This document shows, piece after piece, positions 22,905-33,979 of a DNA stretch of 64,000 nucleotides (positions are counted from its first letter, which is position 1; each line of letters begins with the position of its first letter). Where the stretch lies: positions 47,028,571 to 47,092,570 of the forward strand of contig NC_054712.1 of NCBI RefSeq assembly GCF_016097555.1. The letters run 5' to 3'. The position numbers and the translations under genes are program-made. The notes beneath the pieces were generated by a model, which was not told where the DNA came from, searched no databases, and saw only the letters and a program-made list of their open reading frames with translations. The DNA is from Gigantopelta aegis (Eukaryota; Mollusca; Gastropoda; Neomphalida; Peltospiridae).

Positions 22905-25499
22905 CTGAAGTATACAAGCACACCTTCATGTTAAGTAATGTCACTATAATGTTATTATCAAACATAACTGTCCTATGTTTTACACGGTGTTTGTTTATGG
23001 CCATACACGTAAATTATGATCCTATAAATTTCGTATTTTAAGGCCACCAAGAGTTTAACTACAACAGTGCTTTATGACGGGGAACCGGCCTCTGTGGTAT
23101 TATGGTTAAACTATCGGACACAAGGCTGGTAGGTACTGGGTTCGCAGCCCGGTACTGGCTCCAACCCAGAGCTAGTTTTAACCACTCGGTGGGTAGGTGT
23201 AAGACAACTGTACCCTGTTTTTCTCTGACTAACAACTAGCACACTGTCCTGGACAAACAGCCGAGCTGGAACCTTGATTGGATATAAGCACGAAAATAAG
23301 TTGAGATGAAATATGAGATGGAAGCGTGGCACAATTAACCTAAGATATTGGGTTCATGGACATATTTACAAAGGCCCGGTGGGGCCTCCAAGACAGTTTC
23401 TTCAGCTCGCCAGCGCTTCTGACTCCACTGCTCCATGTATTAACTGATGTATACACGGTATTGCACAGTGAAGCCAGTGGTTGTGATAAACCTCTATAAA
23501 ATTTTGTACATCCACTTAACTAATTTGGTATCTGTTAGACAGAGGCAGCTTACTTGATGAGTGGTACACGTCTGTTCCCAGTAAGGGGGTTGGTAGCCCG
23601 AGTAGTCGGACCGTAAGAGAGCAAGACGGATATTTGGACAGTTCTAATGCTCCGTCTTGCTCTCTTAAGGTCAAGAGTACTCCAGCTAGGTTGGATTTTG
23701 GTTTCAAATTATCAGGGCCTCGTTTTACGAACCACTCTTGGCGCTAAGACCAGCATAAGTGCATACGGTAGCGATGCACTTAAGATGATCTTAGCGCTAA
23801 AACAACTTCGTAAAATGTGGGCCAGATCATTATAACACTAATTTAAAAGCACACATTCATACTACATTAGCATAAATAATTATTTATGAAATTTCAATAT
23901 GGATGAAAAACATTGCATTAAAATGTTTACGAGGCGCTACTTACATAGGCTGTGTGCATAAGACTCCAGAACGAGCACTCTCAGTTTCTGTTTCAAATTG
24001 GGCACATCCAGAAGTTTGGGCAACACGACGTTGTAGTCACAGTCGACCTGGTTCTTCCTGGAGCAGATGTCGGCCACCATCTGCGGAATGAGCGGCCGAA
24101 TCTCCTCGCTGTTCTCCAGCAGTTCCTCGGCCTCGTCAAACCTCTCCGTCAGCATGAGGCACTTCCACAGCCCTGCCTCGGGTAGCAGCTGTGGCTTTTT
24201 AGCATCCTTCAGGTCCTGTACGAATTCCTTGATCAGCGCCAGCCTGTCGGGGAAGTGACGCAGCACCATGACCGTGAGGAGAGTGAAGAAGACGTCCACG
24301 TCCTGGTACCTCCTCGTTCTGTGGTAGATGAGTCTGAGGACGAGCACCCCCTCGTCCACCCTGCCACTGTTGTGGTACGCCTCCTGCAGACACTGGAAGA
24401 AGGCGGCGTCCGTGCAGAGTTTGTGGTCGAGCAGGAAGGTGTGCAGCTCGAGCAGCGACTCGTACTCGCCCAGATGGGCCAGCTGCTGCAGCAGGTTGAG
24501 GACGATGTTCTGGTGAGGGATGATGCCTTCACTGACGGAGTCGTTCACCAGCCGCACGGCCTTCTCCACCTCCCACATGTCCATCAGTTTCTTCAGCCGC
24601 TTCTCTACACTCTCCGATCGATCAGTCGAATAATTAACACACGAGTTCCGACTGGCAGAATAGATGACGCAGACAGGTTGGTTACACAAAACGTTAGCAC
24701 GACCAGGTAGATTCGTTGAGAAATTTCTACAGACAAGTCTAATACTTAAAACGTTGCCACGACCAGGTTGATTTGTGGAAAAATGTGTACAGGCAAGCCA
24801 CCCATTACTTGAAAGGTTTGCACAACCAGGTAGGTTTGTGGAACGTTTTGCACAGGCATGCTTATTACTTGAAACGTTGGCATGACCAGCTAGGTTTGTA
24901 AAAAGGTTTACACAGGGAAGCACATTTATCGAGAGGTTAGCACGAACAAATACATTTTCAGAAAAGTTTGTAAAGCCAAGCAGTTTGTTGGCACGACCAT
25001 GTTGATTAGTGGAAACGTTTGAACGGAGAAGCCCATTGCTCGAAATACTTGAACAGGTCGGTCGACTGGTCGCAAAGACTGACCAGACTTTGTAATTGTT
25101 AATTCGCTTACTGTTTAACACGTAGTTATGTTCCTTGTTTGGCATATTCAACATAGCATGAGGGAAACCGCCAATACTGATCTGGTAGTTGTGGCTACCT
25201 GACATTGTACTGAAATAAGAACACCGTAACTTCGACAGATACAGGCGAGAACCATTTCCCCACACCATGGAGTCATTTGAATGGAAAGGTTTTGTTAGTT
25301 TCCCGTTGTTTGGACACTGCATTGTTGTAAAGGAAACAAAAGGTGAATTTTGGTTTTGAATTTTCAAGTTTCGAGCTTCACAGTATAGTCTTGCATTCAT
25401 ATGAGCATCGGTAGATAAGAAAAGACTGTTCGGACAGACTTGGTGTAGGGCATACGACTTGGTGATGCTGAAGATCCTAACAGTGCTGCCCGCCATCAT
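22726..25499 (-). CDS. Mitochondrial PPR-like helical-repeat protein, two coding exons
   Basis: The CDS joins complement 23945-25499 and 22726-22904, 577 residues. The donor CTAT/GTAAGT and acceptor TACTTCAG/GTCAG agree in phase and read through SYAHSLC-QSGKLDECLQVLT. The start is the first of two Met codons (MMAGSTVRIFS) after an acceptor at 25519-25520, so a 5' UTR intron is likely. Residues 1-40 are basic and Ser-rich, fitting mitochondrial import. Residues about 160-280 are a degenerate 20-21-residue repeat. Residues about 290-577 are helical hairpins of pentatricopeptide character (KAVRLVNDSVSEGIIPH, LLQQLAHLGEYESLLEL, LTMARSQGIPLHPDKI). The best guess is a PTCD2- or LRPPRC-like RNA-handling protein; I cannot fix the orthologue. 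It is convergent with BPHL. Confidence 0.85.
23086..23325 (+). mobile_element. SINE family C, in the PPR-like gene intron
   Basis: Head CCGGCCTCTGTGGTATTATG, B box region TGGGTTCGCAGCCC, then CCAACCCAGAGC and the tail block GATTGGATATAAGCACGAAA. Confidence 0.85.
23590..23692. repeat. Hairpin-forming short element
   Basis: Arms 23610-23630 and 23651-23671 match at 20 of 21 positions (AGAGAGCAAGACGGA mirrored by TCCGTCTTGCTCTCT), with weaker pairing continuing outward through GAGTAGT/AGTACTC. Loop about 20 nt. Confidence 0.75.
23715..23823. mobile_element. 109-bp MITE with GGGCC ends
   Basis: GGGCCTCGTTTTACGAA on the left is mirrored by TTCGTAAAATGTGGGCC on the right, with an inner pair GGCGCTAAGA / TCTTAGCGCT. 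Nearly the whole element folds on itself. Confidence 0.8.
24655..25010 (-). repeat. Degenerate coding minisatellite inside the PPR-like exon
   Basis: On the minus strand about six units of 60-63 bp encode variants of TNLPGRANVLSNQ..CANFS (for example TNLPGCANLSSNG, TNQPGRGNVLS, TNLAGHANVSSNK). The frame is kept throughout. The repeat region is AT-rich, while the downstream helical part (24040-24600) is strikingly GC-rich. Confidence 0.75.
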
Positions 25500-25518
25500 T
25501 AATAGTCTGGAGTTTAGT

Positions 25519-26660
25519 CTGTAAACATAAACAGAGGTAAAAGAAAAAAGGTAAACAAAAACAAAAAATACATGGATGAACACTACAGTGGCCGATACAA
25601 AGGTGTCTCCCCTCCTCCCTTTGTGGAATATCTTCAAAATGTACTATGCAAAAACAGTGACATACTCTTAGTTTTTAAACACTACGACGTATTTTTCACT
25701 ATTAAAGCCATTTTTGATCATTTAAATTAAAAGTACTCTAAATATTTAGAGTGAATATTTAATGACATCTCATCACGACAAAGACATTGGCCACTGGGTA
25801 TCAAACAAAGGTAAATGATGATCAATAAACAATTATCAAATTATCAAAAACACTATGTAAACATCTGTAAAAAGAGTCGCATTTGTCAGACACAATGACG
25901 TATATTAACATAATATACCATAATTAAAAATAAATAAATCCAAAAGACAAAATAAATTGTTACTAGGATTAAACTTTATAAACACTACTAGACAAATACG
26001 TAATCGTACGAGACGGGGGACGTGGGTGGTGGTCACCTGCCATTATGCGCAGTAGAACCACAATGTATTTATTAGTTATTGGAGACGAAACGAAACGACA
26101 AAACTATTAACAAATTAAAGCTCTTATTTATCTGTGCACAAAAAAAAGTCCTAATGATGTTTTGGCAGGGTCGTGATGGCATGCTCCTATGTGTTTCTTA
26201 CTATACGGAGCTTTGTCAATAGAACATCCACTCTCCAGGATACCTACTTCGTCTTCAGTTTGGTTTGACGTAAGAAGAAAAGAAAAAGTGTTTTGAAAAA
26301 AAAAAAAAAAAAAAAGGCTTAGAAATAAACAGATTGTAGTAAATTTTATGATATAAAAAAAAGGGATTCCCTGTGACAGGGACTATAATTACTTCGTTTT
26401 TACGAGGAATTCTTCCCTTTTCGCGGTTAACTTCTATATGGCAGATGAAATTCCTACTAATATTGGTATAGGAGCTGTCCAGATTTAAATGTTCATTATG
26501 CACGTGGGCCCAGGAAAACGAATTTCTTTAAGAGGATTGCCACTATCCAGGAGCTAGCTATTTCGTCTTTCGAAAGATTGCCACAAGCGTGATGGGGCAA
26601 GAGTATGGCGTGCTATGTACGAAGTCTGTGACAATATTCATCAGCTTTAAAACTGATAGT
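25519..26660. other. Presumed 5' region of the PPR-like gene, no confirmed exon
   Basis: Contains a fragment of the TTAA MITE family 2 (about 25683-25740), a mini-retroposon E scrap (25767-25812) and an A20 run at about 26298-26317. A first non-coding exon on the minus strand is expected here but I cannot place it. Confidence 0.4.
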
Positions 26661-26674
26661 TTCTAGTTTCTCCT

Positions 26675-27036
26675 CTCACTACCGGCTCCAACCCAGAGCG
26701 AGTTTTAAAATGTATAATAAACGGCTCAATGTATCTGGGTGAATTATGTTAATTACAGGGTGCTTAAAGCACAAAAACAAATTGTTTGTACTCATTATCG
26801 TGGTTATATCCAATTACATTAAGGTTCAAGCACGTGTCCTGGACACACACCACAGCTAGCTGAATTGTCTGTCCCATACAGTGGGTTAGTGGTTAGTTGT
26901 TATGTAGTGGTCGGCGAGAGAGAAGTTGGTGTAGTGGCTTTACACATTCCGTAAAACTTGCTCTGGGTGGGAGCCAGTACCCGGATGCGAACCCAGTACC
27001 TACCAGTCACTTAACCACTACACCATCGAGGCCGGT
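26675..27036 (-). mobile_element. SINE family C, antisense, plus an adjoining scrap
   Basis: Bases 26815-27036 on the minus strand carry the head CCGGCCTCGATGGTGTAGTG, B box TGGGTTCGCATCC, and the CTTGAACCTTAATG-type tail. Bases 26675-26720 hold a separate piece with GGCTCCAACCCAGAGCGAG in the + orientation. Confidence 0.8.
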
Positions 27037-27039
27037 AAA

Positions 27040-27540
27040 AATAAATCAAATCGAGATCGTTAATATTTATTTTTCTGCTTGTTTGTCCAGTATCAAGTTG
27101 CCAATACCATAGTTTAAAGTTTTATACCCATAAGTCACCGATTAACATAGTTTAAAGTTTTATGTCCATAATAAACCACCGATTAACATGTGCTAGGGTT
27201 TCCCTAAACAAACATTCAGTTTTCAATAGTAGGCCTAATTACAGCTAGCTAGGGTTCTGTTGGACCAGAACGAAGGAATTTAGAGGAGAAGAAGAAGAGC
27301 GACAAGGTATCGACTAAAATGCTCAAGTGACGAAGTTCTTGATGTCGATACCCGTTTAATCCTGATCTATGTATCACATACTACATATCATTGTCAATTA
27401 GCAACATTAATTAATCGAAAAAGTAATACACATTTCCTAGTTTCCATCTTGCCGTACTCACCTTAAACTGCTCTTATCGAATTTCCTGGGAAATCCCTTA
27501 CTGTTACATAGAACGTCGAAATGAGGCTTCCCCAAGTTAA
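27040..27540. other. No recognised feature
   Basis: Contains a local direct duplication (ATAGTTTAAAGTTTTAT at about 27110 and 27148) and nothing else I can name. Confidence 0.4.
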
Positions 27541-27556
27541 AAATAACATAAAATTA

Positions 27557-27557
<1 letters not shown>

Positions 27558-27592
<35 letters not shown>

Positions 27593-27641
27593 TGTGAGGT
27601 GTGTGTGAGTGTCGGAGCCCGCGGAAGAGAGAGAGAGAGAA

Positions 27642-27707
<66 letters not shown>

Positions 27708-27708
27708 C
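27558..27708. repeat. GT then GA microsatellites
   Basis: A (GT)n tract at 27558-27612 with interruptions, followed by (GA)n at about 27627-27706. Confidence 0.95.
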
Positions 27709-27761
27709 CACTGGGAAAATTAAATTCCAGCTGTGGTCAAGTACAAAAAGTTAAGATTAAA

Positions 27762-28027
27762 GTTAAACGACATAAATTTATAAAGCACACAGATTTATTT
27801 TTTAATCGGCTTTGGAGGTCAAGCATTTGGTAATTGTGACATGGTCTTAGTGAGAAAACCCGCTTCATTTTATATGCACCATCCCACAGACAGGACACCA
27901 CGTACCACGGCCTTTGATATACCAGTCGTGGTGCATTGACTAGAACGAGAAATAGGCCAATAGGCCAATCAACGGGGATCGATCCTAAACCAACCGCGCG
28001 CTTTACCACTGGGCTACGTTCCGCCCT
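27762..28027 (-). mobile_element. SINE family B, antisense
   Basis: Minus strand head GGGCGGAACGTAGCCCAGTG with GTAAAG, B box region AGGATCGATCCC, body with ATGGTGCATATAAAATGAAG, tail containing the block complementary to TTTGGTAATTGTGACATGG. Confidence 0.85.
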
Positions 28028-28145
28028 CGTGGTCAAGGACATGGGAGAGGGTACTGGCCCTCGCGGTCCCCCTATTCCGCGGCTCCTGTGGATGGATGTT
28101 CGTGTATACGTATAGGCCTTATGTGTGTGTGCGTGCGTGTCTATA

Positions 28146-28586
28146 CAGGGCTTCTGGATTATGGCAGTCCCATTCCAGTGGCTAGTGATATTCAATGTTG
28201 GGCTAGTAAATAACTACCATTTCCATGCTCGATGGCTAGAGAGAAAAAAAACCGGTTGTCAAATGCTGCATTTAAGTCTTTCCCTACCCCCACCCCACCC
28301 CACCCCACCCCCACTCTAATGGGTTTTTTTAGCTCTATCTCCGTCTTTAGGCGACATATATATATATATATATATATCCGATTATTCCTATTAGTACCTG
28401 ACCTGACCTGACCTATTAGTAAAATTATATTTACTTAAAGTAGAGTTAGTGAATTTTTAATTGTGGCTAGTACATATTTTTAAATCAGTGATACCATGGC
28501 TAGTGGATTTTTAATTGTGGCTAGTACATATTTTTAAATCAGTGATACCATGGCTAGTGGATTTTATAAACATTCTAGAAGCCCTG
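28146..28586. mobile_element. MITE with CAGGGCTTCTAGA-type ends, copy 2, enlarged
   Basis: Ends match copy 1 at 20687-21028. The interior has gained a CCCCA run (28286-28313), an AT run (28358-28377), an ACCTG run and a perfect tandem duplication of about 55 bp around GGATTTTTAATTGTGGCTAG. Confidence 0.8.
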
Positions 28587-28599
28587 ATACTATATATAA

Positions 28600-28900
28600 A
28601 ATATGAAAATTATTTTTGCAGCCCTATAGATCTGGGGCTGGAGAGAGACCACAACTTCGTTGTGTTCGGTCTCTTATGTTTCACGTTACCACCTAAAATG
28701 TCAGAAAACGTAAACAACAAAAATCCACACCTTCGACCGGTTTGAACGCAGCTCAGCGGTAAATATAGAGCGCTCAAGGTTCAATGAGTCGAAGGATCGG
28801 GGTCTCTTCGGCGATGTGGTACCCATTTAAATTTTGTGTTTTCCCGTTCCTGACACAGCTCTACGACTGGTATATCGTGGTCGTGGTATATATGTACGTA
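28600..28900. other. No gene; short palindrome
   Basis: A small inverted repeat around 28645-28672 (GAGACCACAACTTCGTTGTG then GGTCTC). Nothing else recognised. Confidence 0.35.
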
Positions 28901-28902
28901 TT

Positions 28903-29055
28903 GAGAGAGGAAACCCGCTGTCGCCACTTCATGGGCTGCTCTTTTCGGTTAGCAGCAAATGATCTTTTATATGCACCATCCCATAGACAGGATAGCACAT
29001 ACCACGGCCTTTGTTACACCAGTTGTGGACCACTAGCTAGAACGAGATAACCACA
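28903..29055 (-). mobile_element. SINE family A body fragment, antisense
   Basis: Carries GAGAGAGGAAACCCGCTGTC, CCACTTCATGGGCTGCTC and the ACAGGATAGCACATACCACG block, but neither the tail nor the head. Confidence 0.8.
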
Positions 29056-29300
29056 TTAGATGTCAAATAAAACAAGTACAACTCACATTAGGATTTTATA
29101 GGGGTGGGGTACTCTTATTGTCTATACGAGTTGAGTTATACGGCGACAGAGAAATATAAAAGACGGTGGGGGCAAGAGGTGTGATATAGAGGAGCATGAC
29201 TACCCACCCCCCCCCCCCAACCCCGATATTGTTAGATACCATCAAAATAGTTCATTCTTTTGCTTTCTACAAAACCCTGCTCCTCATCATTATGTGTTTA
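29056..29300. other. No recognised feature
   Basis: Only a short C run at about 29207-29219. Confidence 0.4.
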
Positions 29301-29303
29301 CTT

Positions 29304-29405
29304 ACCTTTTGTGACACTCAATAGCCGATGAGTATTTTTGTGCTGGATGTCATTAAACATTCATTCATCCATTCATTCATTCATTCATTCATTCATTTAT
29401 TCATT
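29304..29405 (+). mobile_element. Mini-retroposon family E with CATT tail
   Basis: GTGACACTCAATAGCCGATG, then TTTTTGTGCTGGATGTCATT and AAACATTCATTCATCC leading into a CATT microsatellite. Confidence 0.65.
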
Positions 29406-29654
29406 ATGTGTTTATTTTTGGGTTTCGTCCTAGGGAAGACAGCTCCACAACAAACAAACTTATGAAAGCTGTTCTAGCTAGTTGTTTAACTTGTCATAAA
29501 TTGTGATTCCACCCTTGAAAATCCGCATACGAGCTTATATAATAAATAGCATTTAATAGTTTTATTGCGGAATAACACGAGAGCCATAATTGTATCAAGT
29601 TTGATTTATACCCACCTGTTCAAAGTATATAGCCTAAACGAAAAGATAACGAAA

Positions 29655-29822
29655 TATATGATCGGTTATTGGATGTCAAATATTTCATAATTGTGACACA
29701 GTCTCAGATAAAACCCGCTATATTGGTTTTTATTTCTGGCTGCAAGGCATGTTTTATATGCATTTTCATAGGACAGCACATACCACGGCCTTTGATATAC
29801 TAGTTGCGGGGAACTAGACTAG
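29655..29822 (-). mobile_element. SINE family B fragment, antisense
   Basis: Contains CGGTTATTGGATGTCAAATA, GATAAAACCCGCT and CACATACCACGGCCTTTGAT, without head or extreme tail. Confidence 0.7.
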
Positions 29823-29829
29823 TTAAAAC

Positions 29830-30400
29830 GGCAAAAACAAATCAAAGATGGGAAAGAAATGGACAGTATCAAAGCTGCAAAACGACTGGAAATATTTATT
29901 CATTTGTTCATCTTAAATGTAAAGAATATACCTTGAATTACTTGCCCCCAATATTTAAAATCGTATTTTGTTGTCATTCGGCGTAAACAGTGGCTAAAAA
30001 TAGTAGGTATGTATAAAATAAATAAATAAAGCTACGCCGCATATCCATCAAACTGGCGGCTAGTTCCTGGACACGATATACATGTGACTGGAATTGAAGC
30101 TATGACGAAACGGTGAAACGGTCTATAGATTTCCCAATTATATAAATAAAAACAAATATCTTAATAAATGGAATTATTTGGTTGTATTTCTTTATGGACA
30201 TATAATTCAATGTATAATCTTTAATTTAAAAAAGAAAGAAAAAGGTTTTGGTCATTGTTCAACTTTGACAACGTCTCCAAAAGCAAGTAGTCCACCTTTA
30301 AAAAATAAAATTAGTCCACCTTTAGGGTATAATTAAATACATACACACACACCCTCACCGCCACACCCCGCTCGATTAAATATCCTTTTTCTTTTCAATA
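29830..30400. other. No recognised feature
   Basis: AT-rich sequence. No coding or repeat structure I can support. Confidence 0.4.
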
Positions 30401-30439
30401 CATTCTGCAGGACAGCATGACTGGACCTCCATATAAACT

Positions 30440-30632
30440 TCGCTCACCAAAGTCTAACTTACTTGCACCTGCCAGTGCAGGCGGTCCCTCCTCTCCCCTC
30501 CCCCAACCTTTCCTGTCATGGACGGAGGAGCCGGCCAAGGCCGGCTCTTGTGCCCACGACAGGCGTGCGCTACAACAGCTTGTTCTGAATGTGCACGTAA
30601 AACCCTATGACATGACATGACATGACATGACA
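30440..30632 (+). mobile_element. SINE-like family D with ACATG tail
   Basis: GC-rich body with GGAGCCGGCC, ACAGGCGTGCGCTACAACAG and CTTGTTCTGAATGTGCACG, ending in five ATGAC repeats. A 77-bp antisense relative of this sequence is inserted at 59598-59674. No full tRNA-like head is visible. Confidence 0.55.
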
Positions 30633-30659
30633 AGTCTAACTTCCTGCTAAAAATTCTGC

Positions 30660-30825
30660 ACTTGCGCCTGCACACCAACACCCACCCACCCATCCACACA
30701 CACACACCCACACACCCCCCCCACCCACCACACACACACACACACCACACACACACACACACCACCCACCCACGCACACACACACACATCCACCCCCACC
30801 CACCCACCCACACACACACGAGTAC
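30660..30825. repeat. CA/CCCA-rich simple sequence
   Basis: Mixed CACA and CCACCCAC tracts, purine-free over long stretches. Confidence 0.9.
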
Positions 30826-30839
30826 ATAATTCATTCTTT

Positions 30840-31425
30840 ATTACACGGTACAATAAATGAATCAATACCGCCATGGTGACAGACACACAAATCAAGAGCA
30901 TATTGTTTATTGTTAACTTTGAAATGAGATCAATATTTTCCGTATTGACAGCTATGAATTGATACTTACAACAAAAATAGAATGTAAATAGGCACAGAAT
31001 CGATAGATTTATTACTAAATGATCTGAAGAGTGGTCGTGCACTTAAAGTGTTTATTTGTTGTGCACTTTCACTGTACACCATGTTCGCAAAGTTGTAGAA
31101 CAACGTCATATGTAGATGTTAATTACACTGGACATTGGACGGACTTGAAAGTGCGGCGCATCATGCATGCAAAGCGTTGTATTGATTTCTACAGCAGGAA
31201 TACACAGGTACAGGTGAGTATTGACTTACTATATATAAATATAGGTTCGAAACTACTATGTACATGTACTGGTATACTATAATTATGTTTTTAAACAGTT
31301 ACTATACCTGCTACCCACAAAATGTTAAACATTTTCTAATCAAAATGATATAAATGTATTGTCTAACTGCAATGATATACATGTCGCATCAAAACTAAAT
31401 TCTAGCAAGTTTACCTGTCAACGAA
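30840..31425. other. No recognised feature
   Basis: AT-rich. Nothing with support. Confidence 0.4.
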
Positions 31426-31430
31426 ATGAC

Positions 31431-31570
31431 AGGCGCGTGTGCAGGAATTTTTGCGGGGGTGGCGGGGGGTCTGTGATGTGAAGTGTATAGGGGTTCGAGT
31501 TATGCTCAAAACAAAATTTGGTTGAACAGGAGGGTTTCGACCCCCGTCACAACCCCCTGCACACGCGCCT
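31431..31570. mobile_element. 140-bp MITE with AGGCGCGTGTGCAGG ends
   Basis: AGGCGCGTGTGCAGG is exactly mirrored by CCTGCACACGCGCCT. The interior has a G-rich block near the left and a CCCCCGTCAC block near the right that pair partly. Confidence 0.85.
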
Positions 31571-31579
31571 AGAATGATA

Positions 31580-32795
31580 AGAAAAAGCTACGTGGTTTGG
31601 TATCATAATTAATCAAACGTACACTGAAGATAAACAAAATTGACAACAATCCTGTCCAACTGGTCTGGTGATGTTTTAATAGCAAGAATAGCGTGAATCT
31701 TATTAACCATGGGGTTTGATACATTTTCGTATCGGCATTGGCAGGACGAGTCGATCCACTAGGTGGCGGTAAACGTTCTGAGATTTCTCTCTCAAGACCT
31801 GCTAAAGCTGATACGGTGACTGGGGTCGAACATGACGGCCATACGCCAATCTAATTAAAATTAGCTCCACTGGTTAATTACTATTACCTGTGGATCTAAC
31901 AGCACCCCGTTGGAGTTCATGTCCAGTTGACCTTTCATTCGAATAATCAAAACCTTACTTTCAAAATCATGCCAGTGATTTGAAAAGAATTTGAAAACAT
32001 TCGGGATTATGCTGAGGGTATACGAAATGATTCGGGTGAATTACAAAGTATGCCGGAAACTAATTTCAATATAAAATTTTATATAAAATTCGTTTCAAGA
32101 CGAAAAACAAAAAATCCGTGTGGTATAGCCATAAAATCCGTTTATACTAGTATACAATCCAGAGTTTATTACTACACTTTTCCCCTGTTTTTTAATGTTG
32201 AAATATACCAGTTTGTTTGCCTATTGCATAAATAGTCTCGCCCGATATTTTTAGAATTTGCATGCATCCGAATAACGCTATAAAAGGCGAAGTGTAATTG
32301 GTCGATATTTAAATTGTTATTTATGGATGAAATGTCACCTGGACATGGGAGTCCACGCAATGCTGTTAGATTTACTGGTAGACCAGTAGAGCTAATTTTA
32401 ATCAGATTGGACATACGTACGACTCCCATCACGGTTAAAAAAAATAATCAAGTGAACCGACTTCCGGTTACCTAACATTTTGAAATATTGTGCCCTGTAA
32501 TTATAAGATCTATTCGATGACCCAAATGCTGCCACCTCTAAAGCGATGTCGCTTGATAACATTACAGTCGACATTACATTTCTTTCATTTCAACTATCGT
32601 TAAGGTCGAGTAATACAAGAATCATCTTCTTCTTCTGCAATCAAGATATATAGTTGATCATGTTTTAGATTTAGAAGCTGGTCGTGTTGAAAAATACCGC
32701 TGCCTGAATCAAACTTTATTTGATGCCCCAAGAGACAGTACCTGGACTCTTCTGTGAACATGGTGTGCCGTCGATGGTGGACTACCCAGTTGACG
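31580..32795. other. No recognised gene
   Basis: No exon or repeat ends I can support in this 1.2 kb. Confidence 0.4.
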
Positions 32796-32799
32796 TGTT

Positions 32800-33103
32800 G
32801 ACATAGCGTTCGCTTGATGCCTGATCGGTCTACGATCGATTCTCGTCGGTGGACCCATTGGAAGGAAGGAAATGTTTTATTTAACGACGCACTCAACACA
32901 TTTTATTTACGGTTGTATGGCGTCAGACATGGTTGAGGACCACACAGATATTGAAAGAGGAAACCCGCTGTCGCCACTTCATGGGCTACTCTTTTTGATT
33001 TGCAGCAAGGGATCTTTTATATGCACCATCCCACAGACAGGATAGTACATACCACGTCCTTTGTTACGCCAGTTGTGGAGCACTGGCTGGAACGAGAAAT
33101 ATG
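32800..33103. mobile_element. SINE head with a second SINE A inserted in reverse
   Basis: Bases 32800-32862 are a SINE head in + orientation (GCGTTCGCTTGATGC, then GTCGGTGGACCCATTGG). It stops at GGAAGGAAGG, where an antisense family A copy begins (tail TTTATTTAACGACGCACTCA, body to GGCTGGAACGAGAAATA). The result is a head-to-tail-inverted pair. Confidence 0.75.
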
Positions 33104-33109
33104 TGTCAC

Positions 33110-33979
33110 ATGGAGATGCGCAGCTGCATGTCTGTGGGTCATGCTCCTATTCACCATTCCTTTAGCCACCTCATTACTGACTAAATGGCGCCTAACCATG
33201 TATACAGTATATACAGATATCCAAGCCACTGATTATAACGTGTTGTAATACGAAAAACGAAAAACAAACCCAACCTGCACGCGCAATGTGTGACTAGGGT
33301 GTTTTCAGGGTGGCTGCATTTCGGTTGTCATAACTAGTTCTTGAGAAAAATACTGTACTGATATTTTGAGATGTTTTGGCACAGGCACAATAAGAAAGAA
33401 GTTCCATGTAACGTAATTTAATAATAAAAAAGCTGTAAAACGGAGAAAGTATTTTACACTGCCCATTAAATAAGGTCAGTGCCTTTAGTGGAATGTCAAG
33501 TTTGATTCTGACACACGATATACCCTCCACCATACGCCAATAACTTCTAGGATGCAACATCCTGGGGAATGGCAGTCCTGCTACAGCCGAAAACCGTGAC
33601 TGTGATTTGTTGCAGCATTCACTACCTTAATTGTGAAATATTCTTTCGATTCTGCATTTTGCAGAGCTACGAGTTTGAATATACTACGGTAATGGTTTTG
33701 TCGTTCAGATATTATAAACATGTTTTCCGCCACATTTTAAAGACATTATTTTCTTCTTTGCAGGTCTTTGTTGCGAGTTCAGTTTAGTGGTATGACGTTG
33801 ATCTAGACTTATCAAACACTGAAACTAGCGATCCGTCTAGGGCAGCAAATATATCCTAATGGATAAAAACAAACACGATACTGTGTGGTATTTGACCAAT
33901 GACAACACGTGATTGTGGCGATGAAAGGTCACTATTGTTAATCCTATTAATCCTTTATTGCTAATCCTATGTTAACAAT
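33110..33979. other. Upstream region of the LRR gene
   Basis: No repeat ends recognised. Bases 33920-33979 include AATCCTATTAATCC and CTAATCCTATG blocks just before the LRR start. No TATA box that I would defend. Confidence 0.4.

Noticed and set aside
24067-24710. Several antisense and off-frame open frames
   Set aside because: Shadows of the GC-rich PPR-like exon on the minus strand.
27463-27833. Open frames of Ser/Leu or Arg/Glu repeats
   Set aside because: Translations of the GA microsatellite.
30454-31042. Gly/Val/Cys-rich minus-strand frames
   Set aside because: Translations of CA/CCCA simple sequence.
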